From contig JALZUQ010000004.1 in assembly GCA_023301465.1 (NCBI GenBank), positions 1-43,673 of the forward strand: a stretch of 43,673 nucleotides of DNA, given 5' to 3'. A program made the position numbers and the translations under genes. Shown here piece by piece: positions 16,550 through 26,292 of the stretch; position 1 is the stretch's first letter, and every line of letters begins with the position of its first letter. This DNA is from Oligoflexales bacterium (lineage in GTDB: Bacteria; Bdellovibrionota_B; Oligoflexia; Oligoflexales; JALZUQ01). The notes below the pieces were generated by a model. That model saw only the letters and a program-made list of their open reading frames with translations. It searched no databases and had not been told where the DNA came from.

Positions 16550-16985
16550 ATTTTTCCTTGCGATAAAAATTCCAGTAGTAAATTTGATAAGTCAAAAATA
16601 CAGTTATAACGAGAATTTGTATGTTGATGTATTGGATGTGTGCGTTTTTCCACATCCAAAATAACCCGATCAGTGACAAGGGGTGTATTTGAAACAAAAA
16701 GGCATGTATAATGTTTTCTTTTGGTGAGCATTCTTGTGTATGAATGAATTCATCTTTAACGATAATAATGCAAGATAAAGCTGCACAAAGAATAAAAGCC
16801 CACAGGTTAGAGTGAGAATATTCAAAAAAACTAGCAATAAAAAAGCAGACTAAAAAGCATAAAGTGTCTATAGGATGGCCTTTGGATTCCCATTTGCCAA
16901 GTCCTCTAAGATGATGAAAGTAGAATTCGTCTACCATCATCAAGGCTCCTTGAATGAACCAAATGCTAAAAACAATCAACGCCAT
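16533..16985 (-). CDS. Small His/Glu-rich membrane protein in polyketide cluster
   Basis: 150 residues with about four membrane helices. Two similar acidic/His motifs follow two helices: DEFYFHHLRGLGKWE (19-33) with GHP (36-38) and D40, and KDEFIH (77-82) with E86, E90, H94 and HP (101-102). This DEF-x-H duplication, with further Glu and His at the membrane face, looks like a metal site, as in membrane diiron enzymes, though I recognise no family. Start: ATG 16983-16985 keeps helix 1 but has AGGAG 13 bases away; the ATG pair at 16935-16940 has AAGGAG five bases upstream but would lose helix 1. It overlaps the polyketide synthase end by 10 bases and the methyltransferase by 17. Confidence 0.75.
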   Translation of the reverse strand: MALIVFSIWFIQGALMMVDEFYFHHLRGLGKWESKGHPIDTLCFLVCFFIASFFEYSHSNLWAFILCAALSCIIIVKDEFIHTQECSPKENIIHAFLFQIHPLSLIGLFWMWKNAHIQYINIQILVITVFLTYQIYYWNFYRKEKYETKN

Positions 16986-18019
16986 GCTTTGAATATTGCT
17001 CCTATTACAGTAAGTCCGGGTCCAAAAGCTACGCTACATACATACTCTCTAGAGTCTTGGTTTAAAATATCTTCCCAAATATGAGGTAATGTTGCAGATG
17101 ACATATTACCACGGTTTTGTAGGATGTTTTGCGAGTATTGAATCTGTGTGGTTGAAATTTTTAGTTTTTTTTGAATGAGTTCAATGATCTTTGGTCCGCC
17201 GGGGTGGATTGCAAACTGTGCCTTGTCTTTGTCTTTTTGAAAATTTAGGCCTGCTTTTATGAATAGTTTTTGTATAAACTGGTCTATGTTTTTTTCTATC
17301 GTGTTTGGAATGGAAGTAGCTAACGTCATTTTAAAACACTGAGGTGCAACGTTCCAAGTCATATCTTCACTTGTGTTAGGGATGATTTCTTCGGCAATAG
17401 TGATAACCTCTAAACCCGAGCTTTGAGATTTTTTAAATGACGATTCGTTAAGTGAGGAATATCGAATTGCCCCATCTGCAAAGAGCGTGTTCACAACAAT
17501 TTGCTCTGGTGAGCTGTTATTTCTGTCTAAGTGAAAACTACATAACTCACTATGAACAATATCTACAGCATCAGAATTTAGTGCGTTAAGTCCTCTAGCG
17601 TGGTGTATTGCAGGAAAAGCAGCATAGCAACCCATGTGATACAAATGCCTTACACTTGTTTGGGAATGCCATTTTTTATCTACAACGAGCTCTTGTGCAG
17701 CAGAAGGTGAGCGGTAGTGAGTACAACTAACATGAAGTAAGTGAGCCGGCGTGGGGTGAGTGCGTTCTTCATAAAGTTCTTTAAAAATCAAGTTTATGGT
17801 TTTTTGGGCGACTTCACCTCTCGAGTTTATCGTGGGGTTTGTGTTGTTATAGAGCGAGTAAATATTTTCAGGTTTGTGAGTGCTTGAGCCAACACCTGTT
17901 AAATCATAAAATTTTCGTTTTTGTATAAACTTAGGTGAGACTGAGAAGCGTTTTACATATTTGCTTCTAGATTCAGGGTAGTATTTTGTTAGCCAATCAA
18001 TGATATCTTGTTGATCCAT
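16976..18019 (-). CDS. Type III polyketide synthase (chalcone/stilbene synthase-like)
   Basis: 347 residues, normal for the family. The catalytic triad is visible: Cys131 in YHMGCYAAFPAIHHARG, His272 in AIHPGGPKII and Asn305 in QNRGNMSSATLP. The GPG loop near the C-terminus (AFGPGLTVIGAI) is intact. Such enzymes load an acyl-CoA, extend it with malonyl-CoA and cyclise it to alkylpyrones, resorcinols or similar. The starter cannot be told from sequence. It is the first gene of a cluster with a membrane protein and a methyltransferase, all overlapping, so the likely product is a methylated, possibly membrane-associated polyketide. The start ATG at 18017-18019 has only a weak ribosome site. Confidence 0.93.
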   Translation of the reverse strand: MDQQDIIDWLTKYYPESRSKYVKRFSVSPKFIQKRKFYDLTGVGSSTHKPENIYSLYNNTNPTINSRGEVAQKTINLIFKELYEERTHPTPAHLLHVSCTHYRSPSAAQELVVDKKWHSQTSVRHLYHMGCYAAFPAIHHARGLNALNSDAVDIVHSELCSFHLDRNNSSPEQIVVNTLFADGAIRYSSLNESSFKKSQSSGLEVITIAEEIIPNTSEDMTWNVAPQCFKMTLATSIPNTIEKNIDQFIQKLFIKAGLNFQKDKDKAQFAIHPGGPKIIELIQKKLKISTTQIQYSQNILQNRGNMSSATLPHIWEDILNQDSREYVCSVAFGPGLTVIGAIFKAWR

Positions 18020-18580
18020 CTCAAGATTCGGGGCGTGTCTTTTAAATTTTGTTAAAAATTGAATGTTATCCTCACAAACTTATCTGCAGAAAATCATAGA
18101 AAGGACTGCTTGTTCTTTCATATTTACCGTTTTCTGAAACTATCATAAAATTAAAATTTTTGTAAATTTTAAAAACGGAGCGGAGTTCAAAAAGCTAATG
18201 TTCCTAAAGTTGGTCAGTAGCTATGAAACGACCCCAACGATGGATGTTTTTCGCAAAAAAAATATTAAATTAACTTGTGCATACTTTAATTCTAAGGGTG
18301 TACATTTTGCGACAATAGATGTTGAAACTTCAGACTTTAAAATGGTTAAGTAATTACTGTCTTATGTTGATATTAATAAATAAATATAGCTTAGGTATTT
18401 ACAATTGATGTTTAGTTATTTTATATTCCATTTTTTTAGAGAAAAATCGTAAATTTTTAGATACTTACAATTTCGAGTGATTTTTTGCACATACTCAAGA
18501 GAGAGCTTAGCCTGTGAAATGAAATAGTTTTTTTTTCACTTACTCTTAAGAATAGCACCACAAAGGAAATCAACTGTTCA
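18020..18580. other. Gap between polyketide synthase and giant surface protein
   Basis: About 600 bases lie between the polyketide synthase start and the next minus-strand gene. The stretch is AT-rich with A/T runs. It must hold the promoter of the polyketide cluster, but no convincing -35/-10 pair stands out. The only candidate gene is the 51-codon ORF at 18198-18353. I see no RNA gene or mobile element. Confidence 0.5.
18198..18353 (+). CDS. Possible 51-residue small protein
   Basis: A short reading frame in the otherwise empty region, beginning MFLKLVSSYETTPTM and ending TSDFKMVK. Composition is protein-like (mixed charges, Tyr, Cys, Phe, with a strand-like VHFATIDVE), and it stands alone in its frame. 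A GGAGCGGAG lies about 12-20 bases upstream, rather far. No signal peptide and no known family. It could be a remnant or a regulator of the divergent polyketide cluster, but it may be chance. Confidence 0.3.
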   Translation: MFLKLVSSYETTPTMDVFRKKNIKLTCAYFNSKGVHFATIDVETSDFKMVK

Positions 18581-18611
18581 AAAATATAGAAAACTGCCGG
18601 ATGACCGGCAG
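18581..18611 (-). terminator. Terminator after giant surface protein gene
   Basis: On the minus strand ctgccgg-tcat-ccggcag forms a perfect GC-rich 7-bp stem with a four-base loop, followed by TTTTCTATATTTTT. It lies 15 bases after the stop codon. Confidence 0.85.
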
Positions 18612-18625
18612 TCAAAATGACCTCT

Positions 18626-21600
18626 TTATCTAATCCAAATTTGATGATGTGTGTCTTTTGTAAATGTAACGGCTTGATCATCACACTCCCACCGATTACC
18701 TTGACCTTTTATACCCCAGTGTCTCTGACCTGTTCTGAAAAAAGGGAAGTTGGTCATCGCAGCATCACCTTGATTCGCAAAAGAATTGTTAATAATAGAG
18801 ATTAATAATGCTGTATGATCTGGTAGCGAATTAAAGTTATTAGTATAAGTGGTTCTGTTTATAGAGCCTGTTCCAGCTTTATAGTATGAGGCTGTGTTAG
18901 GGTCTGTTACCCAAAAATCCATCATGCGGGGATTCCCTGATGTTTGGCAAAAATACCTTGTGTCCGTAAAATTAAAATGATTCATCAGTGCGTTTCCTGC
19001 ATGGCCCCAAGAAGTTGTTGAAGCACTTTCATTTACTCCTAAAGTGGATGAGTCTGGAAGTGGCAAGTTGGTTGTTTTTACAAGTAGAGCAGGGTTTGTG
19101 CCACCATCATGAAGGTAATTGAGAACCATTGTCCAACCACCACCTGCTGTTGTCATATCGCAGTAAGCATCAAAAGCTGCTAGCGGACCAAAACCATCAG
19201 GGTCTATCTGGTAAACTCCATCTTTTAAAGTTGGATCTGCGTCTAAATAAGATTTGCAACTTTCAGGAACTATGCTCAAGACAGTTATCTCAAATAATTC
19301 ATGAGCAATTTGTAAACTGCTATCGATTGCTGAGATGTCAATGATGGTCGCTCCTTCTTTTTCTAAGGTGGTAATATCGAGTGTGTATACACCAGCTCCA
19401 ATATGAGTTGCTACTAAGTTAGCGTCAGGAACAATCGTTTGATCGCTTGAGTTTATAGAAACATTTAGAGTTCCAGCTACGTCAAGATCATCAAGTACGG
19501 TGAAGCTGATCTGTCGAGTGGTTGCTACATTAATATTTTGATTTACGATGTTTTGTGCAAAGTTGGGCTTGCCATCGGCTGCTCCACAAGGAGTGCTAAT
19601 AATATTAGCTCGTGTTGGTACTCTTACAAGATCGACTGTAAAGCCTGAAGTTGGTGTGTTTCCATTAGCCGTATCTGTTAGCATGTTTCTTAAAACAGCC
19701 TCAGAACTATTAGTGCCTATGTATGTGCCTGAAGCATCATAAATATTATTTGCATTACCTGAGTTTGCATTTGCCCTGAAGTGAGCGTTGGAGAAAGACG
19801 CAGCTGTTAAATCATTATTCATAAAGCTTGAGCAATTTCCGGTGGTGCTGTTGCCAACAAAAGCAAGTTCTGCACCCGTACCAAAGTTGCCTGTGTATGT
19901 ATTTCCATGAACTTGACAGTCAACTGTTGAACCAGAAGAAATAGGCCAACACGTTAACACTGTCCCTGATGTACCGCCTAAAGTATTTCCATTTATTCTG
20001 AGAAGGTGATTAAAAGATGATTTCATTCCGAAAACTCGAATATGGTTAGTTGTGTTTCCAGTAATGGTGTTGTTATCAATAACTACATTTCCTTCATATG
20101 TTCTGGCATAAATACCAAATGAAGTACCTACACCGGCTTGTGTAATATTATTATCAGCAATACTTATTGGGCTGTGTCCTAAGTATTCAATTCCTCTTGT
20201 TCGAGTGCCAGTTAAGGTGTTTCGAGAGATTTGTATTTCACTTTTTTCAGTGCCTGTTATTGGGGTTTCTATCAGTATCCCAACCGTATTTGTGGTTGAA
20301 ATAATATTATTATCAATAGTAATATCTGATTCAGTGTTGTTTTCATTGACGATCACATTAATAATACTAGCTGAAAAAGCATCTGCAGATCCCTCCATGG
20401 TATTATCAAAAATATTTACTGTTGATCGTGCAGCGCCTGTAGATGTTCCGTTACCCAAAGTGATGTCTATTGCTGTGTCAGAAATACTTCCAACGACAGT
20501 GTCACTGAGAACGTTGCCATATATGTGAAAATTTGCTGTGTTATCACCGGTAGTAGCTAAAGTTATTATTTCAAACAATGATCCTTCTGTGGTGTTGTTT
20601 CGAATAATAACATTCCCACTAATATTTGCTATATTAAGTACTCTATCACAAGCTTTAAATTGATTGTTTTCGATGGTGATGTTGTCAACCTCGAGAGCAC
20701 TATGAAGACAATGACCACCATTAGTATCGTCAATGGCGATTCCTCTGATTTCTAGATCATCTGCCGAAATTGCTACTGATCTTGAACCACCACCGGCAGG
20801 GCCTATGACTGGGTGGTTGCCAACTGCAACAACTGTTCTGTTTAAGAGTTTAAGTCCAGACCCTTCACCGACAACTTTTAGGCCGTCGTGTTCCAGTGCA
20901 AGCTGGTTGTTTTGATTTGTATTGCTTCCGTCACCTTCATAGATAAATATATATTCATCTTCTTTTGCTGCAGTTTCAGCGTCATCTAAATTATCAAAAG
21001 GTGCTGTAAATCTCCCATCTCCGTTTGAAGGCTCATTATTTTGAACGAACCATACCATCTCTTGGATTTGTACAGAAACAGTAGCTGATGCTTGGTTTCC
21101 TAGAGCATCTGTTATTTTATAGGTAAAAGTATCTGTGTCGTCAGTAATACCAATAGGCGGGTTGTAAGAAAAACTACCGTCAGCAGCAATATCAACGATT
21201 CCACCTAAGGAAGTTGCAACATTTGATTCAGCTATAAGAGTAACGGGTCCATTTGTGTCGGCGGATGCATCATTCTCGCTTAGCGTGTTTAAATCAATCA
21301 TTGTACTTACTAACTGTACATTGCCAATGGCTCCATTATTTCCAGTATAGCTATCATCAACAGCAGAAGGAGCTAATGTATCTAGGTCAATATCAACAGT
21401 TGCAGCAGTGCTTGAATTACCAACTGTATCAACTCCAGTAACACTAATGGTTTCGTTACTGACATCAATACCAGAGTCAAAAGTAACAGCAACCGAATAC
21501 ACACCGCCAACGCATGCAGCAACAACAGGGTCTGATGCGATGTTTGGACTTGTGATAGAGACTGATCCAGAGTTATCGCATGTACCAGTTACAGTTGTAT

Positions 21601-22600
21601 TCGAAAGGTTTGTTCCTGCTGTAGGAGCAGTGATTGTTGGTGTAGCTGGAGCTGATATATCGACATCGATCGCGACAGTTGCAGCAGGTGATTCATTGCC
21701 GGCACTATCTTCTTGAGTAACAGACAAGCTTTCCGTGTTGCCGTCTGCACCTGTAGTCCAAGTGACAGTTGTAGAGTATGTACCGCCAGTACATGTAGTT
21801 GTCGTTGGGTTTGGAGTAATATTAGAATTGGTTATTTTTACAGTGGTTCCTGTTTCGCAGGTGCCAGATACAGTAGTAGGGTTTGTGACAGTTTGTCCTA
21901 TAGTTGGACTAGTTATGCTTGGAGCAGCTGGAGTTGAAAGGTCAATATTAATGGGATTAATGATAATTGGTGTTGAGTTATTACCTAAATCATCACTTGC
22001 TACAACAGATATGCTCTGTGATGAGCTATCCGCACTGGAATTCCATGTTATTGGAACGTTTACAGCTGTTGTTGAGGTACAAGTATAAGTTGTAGGATTA
22101 GGAGTGATTTCATTATTTGTAATAGTGATAGTAGAGCCAACTTCATCACAGGTGAGATTGATGAACGCAGCATTGCCAATAGTAGATCCCGGCATAGGGG
22201 AACTGACAACGACACTAGGGGCAGTCGTATCAATGAAAGTTGTAGCCTGCTCGACTTGTTCTCCATCTATGTTGGTGTTGATGATTTGTTCTGTGTTAAC
22301 TCCACTGTTAAAAGTAATGTTTTGCTCGTAAGTACTAGATGCTGGGCATACAAATTCAGTAGGGTTTGGAGTGATCTCAGAATTTTCTAGAACAATTTGT
22401 GTGCCTGCTTGACAACTGCCGTTAATAACTAAGGTGCCTGCAAAAAAATTTTTAACTTCGGATGTAAACCCGATACTAGCTCCTTGAGTCACCTCATCAA
22501 AGCTAGGAATGCTATCGACATTAATCTCAGGAGAGTCTTGAGAGCCAATTTTCTCTGGATCACCAAGTAAATTAAAGTCTTTTCCGCAAGATTGCAGCAT
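18626..22600 (-). CDS. Giant Ig-like/beta-helix protein with fibrinogen-like C-terminus
   Basis: 1324 residues from ATG 22598-22600 (AGAAGAAG upstream); the frame is open to 22762 but that part is antisense to a LysM gene. Domains in order: four Ig-like repeats of about 93 residues (37-409), each with the same C..G..I.ITN..ITPNP...C pattern; a cadherin-like/VCBS-like unit (411-520, SYNPPIGITDDTDTFTYKI); a right-handed beta-helix (about 525-990, repeated IxxNxITxN turns); and a fibrinogen/intelectin-like C-terminal domain (last ~215 residues: CKSYLDADPTLKDGVYQI, AYCDMTTAGGGWTMV, ending with HHQIWIR). Such modules serve binding to other cells or glycans. A Cys at residue 5 (LQSCGKD) resembles the first residue of a lipoprotein, but no hydrophobic signal precedes it. 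Confidence 0.88.
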   Translation of the reverse strand: MLQSCGKDFNLLGDPEKIGSQDSPEINVDSIPSFDEVTQGASIGFTSEVKNFFAGTLVINGSCQAGTQIVLENSEITPNPTEFVCPASSTYEQNITFNSGVNTEQIINTNIDGEQVEQATTFIDTTAPSVVVSSPMPGSTIGNAAFINLTCDEVGSTITITNNEITPNPTTYTCTSTTAVNVPITWNSSADSSSQSISVVASDDLGNNSTPIIINPINIDLSTPAAPSITSPTIGQTVTNPTTVSGTCETGTTVKITNSNITPNPTTTTCTGGTYSTTVTWTTGADGNTESLSVTQEDSAGNESPAATVAIDVDISAPATPTITAPTAGTNLSNTTVTGTCDNSGSVSITSPNIASDPVVAACVGGVYSVAVTFDSGIDVSNETISVTGVDTVGNSSTAATVDIDLDTLAPSAVDDSYTGNNGAIGNVQLVSTMIDLNTLSENDASADTNGPVTLIAESNVATSLGGIVDIAADGSFSYNPPIGITDDTDTFTYKITDALGNQASATVSVQIQEMVWFVQNNEPSNGDGRFTAPFDNLDDAETAAKEDEYIFIYEGDGSNTNQNNQLALEHDGLKVVGEGSGLKLLNRTVVAVGNHPVIGPAGGGSRSVAISADDLEIRGIAIDDTNGGHCLHSALEVDNITIENNQFKACDRVLNIANISGNVIIRNNTTEGSLFEIITLATTGDNTANFHIYGNVLSDTVVGSISDTAIDITLGNGTSTGAARSTVNIFDNTMEGSADAFSASIINVIVNENNTESDITIDNNIISTTNTVGILIETPITGTEKSEIQISRNTLTGTRTRGIEYLGHSPISIADNNITQAGVGTSFGIYARTYEGNVVIDNNTITGNTTNHIRVFGMKSSFNHLLRINGNTLGGTSGTVLTCWPISSGSTVDCQVHGNTYTGNFGTGAELAFVGNSTTGNCSSFMNNDLTAASFSNAHFRANANSGNANNIYDASGTYIGTNSSEAVLRNMLTDTANGNTPTSGFTVDLVRVPTRANIISTPCGAADGKPNFAQNIVNQNINVATTRQISFTVLDDLDVAGTLNVSINSSDQTIVPDANLVATHIGAGVYTLDITTLEKEGATIIDISAIDSSLQIAHELFEITVLSIVPESCKSYLDADPTLKDGVYQIDPDGFGPLAAFDAYCDMTTAGGGWTMVLNYLHDGGTNPALLVKTTNLPLPDSSTLGVNESASTTSWGHAGNALMNHFNFTDTRYFCQTSGNPRMMDFWVTDPNTASYYKAGTGSINRTTYTNNFNSLPDHTALLISIINNSFANQGDAAMTNFPFFRTGQRHWGIKGQGNRWECDDQAVTFTKDTHHQIWIR

Positions 22601-22675
22601 GATGCTTCTTCTGTAAATATAGATTCGGAACGATCTTTTTTGCAGCATACTTATCATCCAGAGGTGATGAGTAGT

Positions 22676-23173
22676 GTGAAAAAGCCTTTTATTTTTCAAG
22701 AGAAAGTCTATGCAGAGCACGTATCTCCAAGCCAGAAGCATCAGGTAGCACAACTCGTACATAAATTAAAACGAAGAGGTGCTAAAGGAAAAATAATGAA
22801 GAAGCTTGCATTGAAACAGACAGAAATAGCTACTCATACACCAAAAATTATAAAGAGTTATTCTAATAAAATTAAAGTAATAACGAAAAAAGCCCCTAAA
22901 AAATCAAGCCAATTCATCGCTAGTAAGTTCAATAAAAAAACATTCAAAGTTGTTCGTAGTTACGCAGCTAAGAGTCCGCAGCAGTATACCGTAAAGCGTG
23001 GAGACACTCTAAAAAGTATTTCTTCAATGGTGTACGGAACAGATCTGCTATGGGAAACCATATACAAGATCAATAAAAAAACGATTGGAGATGACCCTGA
23101 TCAATTAAAAATGGGGCTTTCTATTAATACGGGGAGTAGTCTCACCAAACAAAATATGGGTCTTGCCCATTAA
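22676..23173 (+). CDS. LysM-domain protein
   Basis: 165 residues from the GTG at 22676, which has GAGGTG ten bases upstream; ATG 22667 abuts that ribosome site and an upstream TTG (22592) lies antisense in the coding part of the giant gene, so the start is uncertain. The N-terminal 100 residues are strongly basic and helix- or linker-like (LVHKLKRRGAKGKIMKKLALKQ, AKSPQQ). A LysM domain fills the C-terminal third (YTVKRGDTLKSISSMVYGTDLLWETIYKINK). LysM binds peptidoglycan or chitin-type glycans. No signal peptide is seen with any of the starts. It is divergent from the giant surface gene and ends at a bidirectional terminator shared with groL. Confidence 0.65.
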   Translation: MKKPFIFQEKVYAEHVSPSQKHQVAQLVHKLKRRGAKGKIMKKLALKQTEIATHTPKIIKSYSNKIKVITKKAPKKSSQFIASKFNKKTFKVVRSYAAKSPQQYTVKRGDTLKSISSMVYGTDLLWETIYKINKKTIGDDPDQLKMGLSINTGSSLTKQNMGLAH

Positions 23174-23220
23174 AGAATCTATTTAAGAAGCCTTGCCTCC
23201 TGCTGTGTTGAGGTAAAGAA

Positions 23221-23256
23221 AAGAACCCCAAGTGATTGATATATCACTTGGGGTTC
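23221..23256. terminator. Bidirectional terminator between LysM gene and groL
   Basis: aagaaccccaagtgat pairs exactly with atcacttggggttctt (16 bp) around a six-base loop. T-rich sequence follows on both strands (CTTTGTT on plus, TTCTTTACC on minus). It serves the LysM gene and the groES-groL operon. Confidence 0.88.
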
Positions 23257-23285
23257 TTTGTTAGGGTCCTTCGCTGTGCTCAGGA

Positions 23286-24950
<1,665 letters not shown>

Positions 24951-24998
24951 TTATTCCTCTTATCTTTAAATCGTTAAAATAAATGTTTAAGTAAAAAG

Positions 24999-25289
24999 TT
25001 ATTTTTCAATTACGCCAAGTACATCATCTTCTCTAAGAATCAAATGCTCAGTGCCTGAAATCTTTACTTCAGATCCAGCGTACTTACTGAAGATAATAGT
25101 ATCTCCTGCTTTTACGTCTGGTTTTACTAGTTTTCCGTCGTTCATGACTTTGCCATTACCGACTGAAATTACAGTGCCTTCCATTGGCTTTTCTTTTGCA
25201 TTATCAGGGATGATAATACCGCCAGCTGAACGCTCTTCACCTTCGACACGCTTTACCAAGATTCTGTCTTGTAACGGTCTAATTTTCAT
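24999..25289 (-). CDS. groES: Co-chaperonin GroES (10 kDa)
   Basis: 96 residues from ATG 25287-25289 ([19 protein letters not shown]). The frame extends to 25310 but the shorter start has the perfect GGAGGT five bases upstream and matches GroES length and N-terminus. The mobile loop lies in the Gly-rich [18 protein letters not shown] region. GroES caps GroEL. It is the first gene of the operon, with a sigma-70-like promoter about 75 bases upstream. Confidence 0.98.
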   Translation of the reverse strand: MKIRPLQDRILVKRVEGEERSAGGIIIPDNAKEKPMEGTVISVGNGKVMNDGKLVKPDVKAGDTIIFSKYAGSEVKISGTEHLILREDDVLGVIEK

Positions 25290-25362
25290 TTCTACCTCCA
25301 AAAGATCCAAAAAAAGTACAAGTCACAGAAAGATTCCGTCACCTGTGTATAGGTTGATTCAC

Positions 25363-25390
25363 AACATAGATTCAGCTTGAACTTTGTCAA
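25363..25390 (-). promoter_or_regulatory. groES-groL promoter
   Basis: On the minus strand TTGACA (25385-25390) and TATGTT (25363-25368) are 16 bases apart, a good sigma-70 match; the predicted start is around 25356, leaving a leader of about 67 bases. No CIRCE element (TTAGCACTC-N9-GAGTGCTAA) is seen in this region. Confidence 0.65.
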
Positions 25391-25392
25391 GG

Positions 25393-25426
25393 CTGGACGA
25401 CAAAAAAACTTTCGAGTCGCGTCCAG
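25393..25426. repeat. Inverted repeat directly upstream of the groES promoter
   Basis: ctggacg and cgtccag are exact inverted copies separated by 20 bases and begin two bases upstream of the -35 box. The T-run lies inside the loop on the minus strand rather than after the stem, so it is not a typical terminator of the neighbouring TPR gene. It could be an operator or a roadblock hairpin. Confidence 0.5.
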
Positions 25427-25497
25427 ATATACGAAATGATTAAGAAAAACTCAATTAAAAAGGAAGAGATTCAGTAAAAGATTGAGAAATGTAGGAA

Positions 25498-26292
25498 TTA
25501 GTAGCTTTGGATGTCTTTTTTAGACAGAGATAGTTCTTTAAAATCAATATCATAGCTGATTTCATGGTGTTCAGAGATATCGCGTAAAAAGTAGTTTCTG
25601 GCACGTATGGTTGCTTCGTAAGTATCCAGATTGATGTGGATTGCCTTCGACTGCTCGTCTTTTGGTATTACGATCATTCCCAGTGACTCAGATAGGTTCG
25701 GGTTTTGCACTTGGCAAAGAGTGATTTGTTTAATTTGAGACCACAGCAATTCGCGGCGTTTGAAACGAGTGGATGTCCTAAAGCTATTTTGATCCACTTC
25801 AACACTCTTTAAGGTGAATAGAAGTTGGTAGGCGAGATAAAAAATAGGCCCAAATAAACATACAATAATAGTCATCACAGCAAAAAACCAATTTTGCAAA
25901 GGAGTAAAGACACTTGCAGCACGTGCAAGAACTAAAAATAAAGTGACTCCACCAATCATATAGATAGAACTACCTAATAGACCTTTAGGGTAAGCATGAA
26001 ACCTTCGGCCACCAGTCTTTAGTTTTTCAGTAAAGTGAAAATGCTCACGGTCTTCCATTTGTCTTCTAAACAAATAATCGAGAGCTTCCTGGTCTTCGTC
26101 ATCAATTTCTAGGATACGTTGCCAAATTTTATACTCTGCATCAAAACGCCCACTAGACTCCATTAGGTAAGCCTTCATCTTGAGGGCTTCCGTGTTGGAT
26201 GGGCCAAGGGTGAGTAGGTTCTCTAGTGCATCTAAAGCACCAACTCTGTCACCAGAGTCCATTAAGCTTCGTATTTGTTTGACGTGCATCAT
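25498..26292 (-). CDS. TPR-containing membrane protein with PH-like domain
   Basis: 264 residues. Residues 1-80 are TPR-like helices (VGALDALENLLTLGPSNTEA, KIWQRILEIDDEDQEALDYL). Two membrane segments follow at about 110-125 and 135-160 (IYMIGGVTLFLVLARA, FFAVMTIIVCLFGPIFYL). The remainder is a strand-rich domain like bacterial PH domains (VEVDQNSFRTSTRFKRRELL, WSQIKQITLC). No signal peptide, so both the TPR and PH-like parts face the cytoplasm. This order, TPR then membrane then PH-like, is unusual and unassigned; it may be a scaffold at the inner membrane. No clear ribosome site precedes the tandem ATGs. Confidence 0.75.
   Translation of the reverse strand: MMHVKQIRSLMDSGDRVGALDALENLLTLGPSNTEALKMKAYLMESSGRFDAEYKIWQRILEIDDEDQEALDYLFRRQMEDREHFHFTEKLKTGGRRFHAYPKGLLGSSIYMIGGVTLFLVLARAASVFTPLQNWFFAVMTIIVCLFGPIFYLAYQLLFTLKSVEVDQNSFRTSTRFKRRELLWSQIKQITLCQVQNPNLSESLGMIVIPKDEQSKAIHINLDTYEATIRARNYFLRDISEHHEISYDIDFKELSLSKKDIQSY

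Noticed and set aside
21253-22331. Several plus-strand reading frames opposite the Ig-like repeats of the giant protein
   Set aside because: They are antisense shadows of a repetitive coding region, with Val/Thr-rich or Ser/Tyr/Cys-rich composition and no ribosome sites.
22592-22675. Longer N-terminus for the LysM protein from a TTG at 22592
   Set aside because: It overlaps antisense with the start of the giant protein gene and adds residues with no signal; the GTG at 22676 has the better ribosome site.
22601-22762. Longer N-terminus for the giant protein up to 22762, containing a hydrophobic stretch
   Set aside because: That segment is the complement of the LysM coding region and lies too far (more than 35 residues) from the Cys to be its lipoprotein signal.
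25310-25400. CIRCE element before groES
   Set aside because: No TTAGCACTC-N9-GAGTGCTAA or close variant is present.
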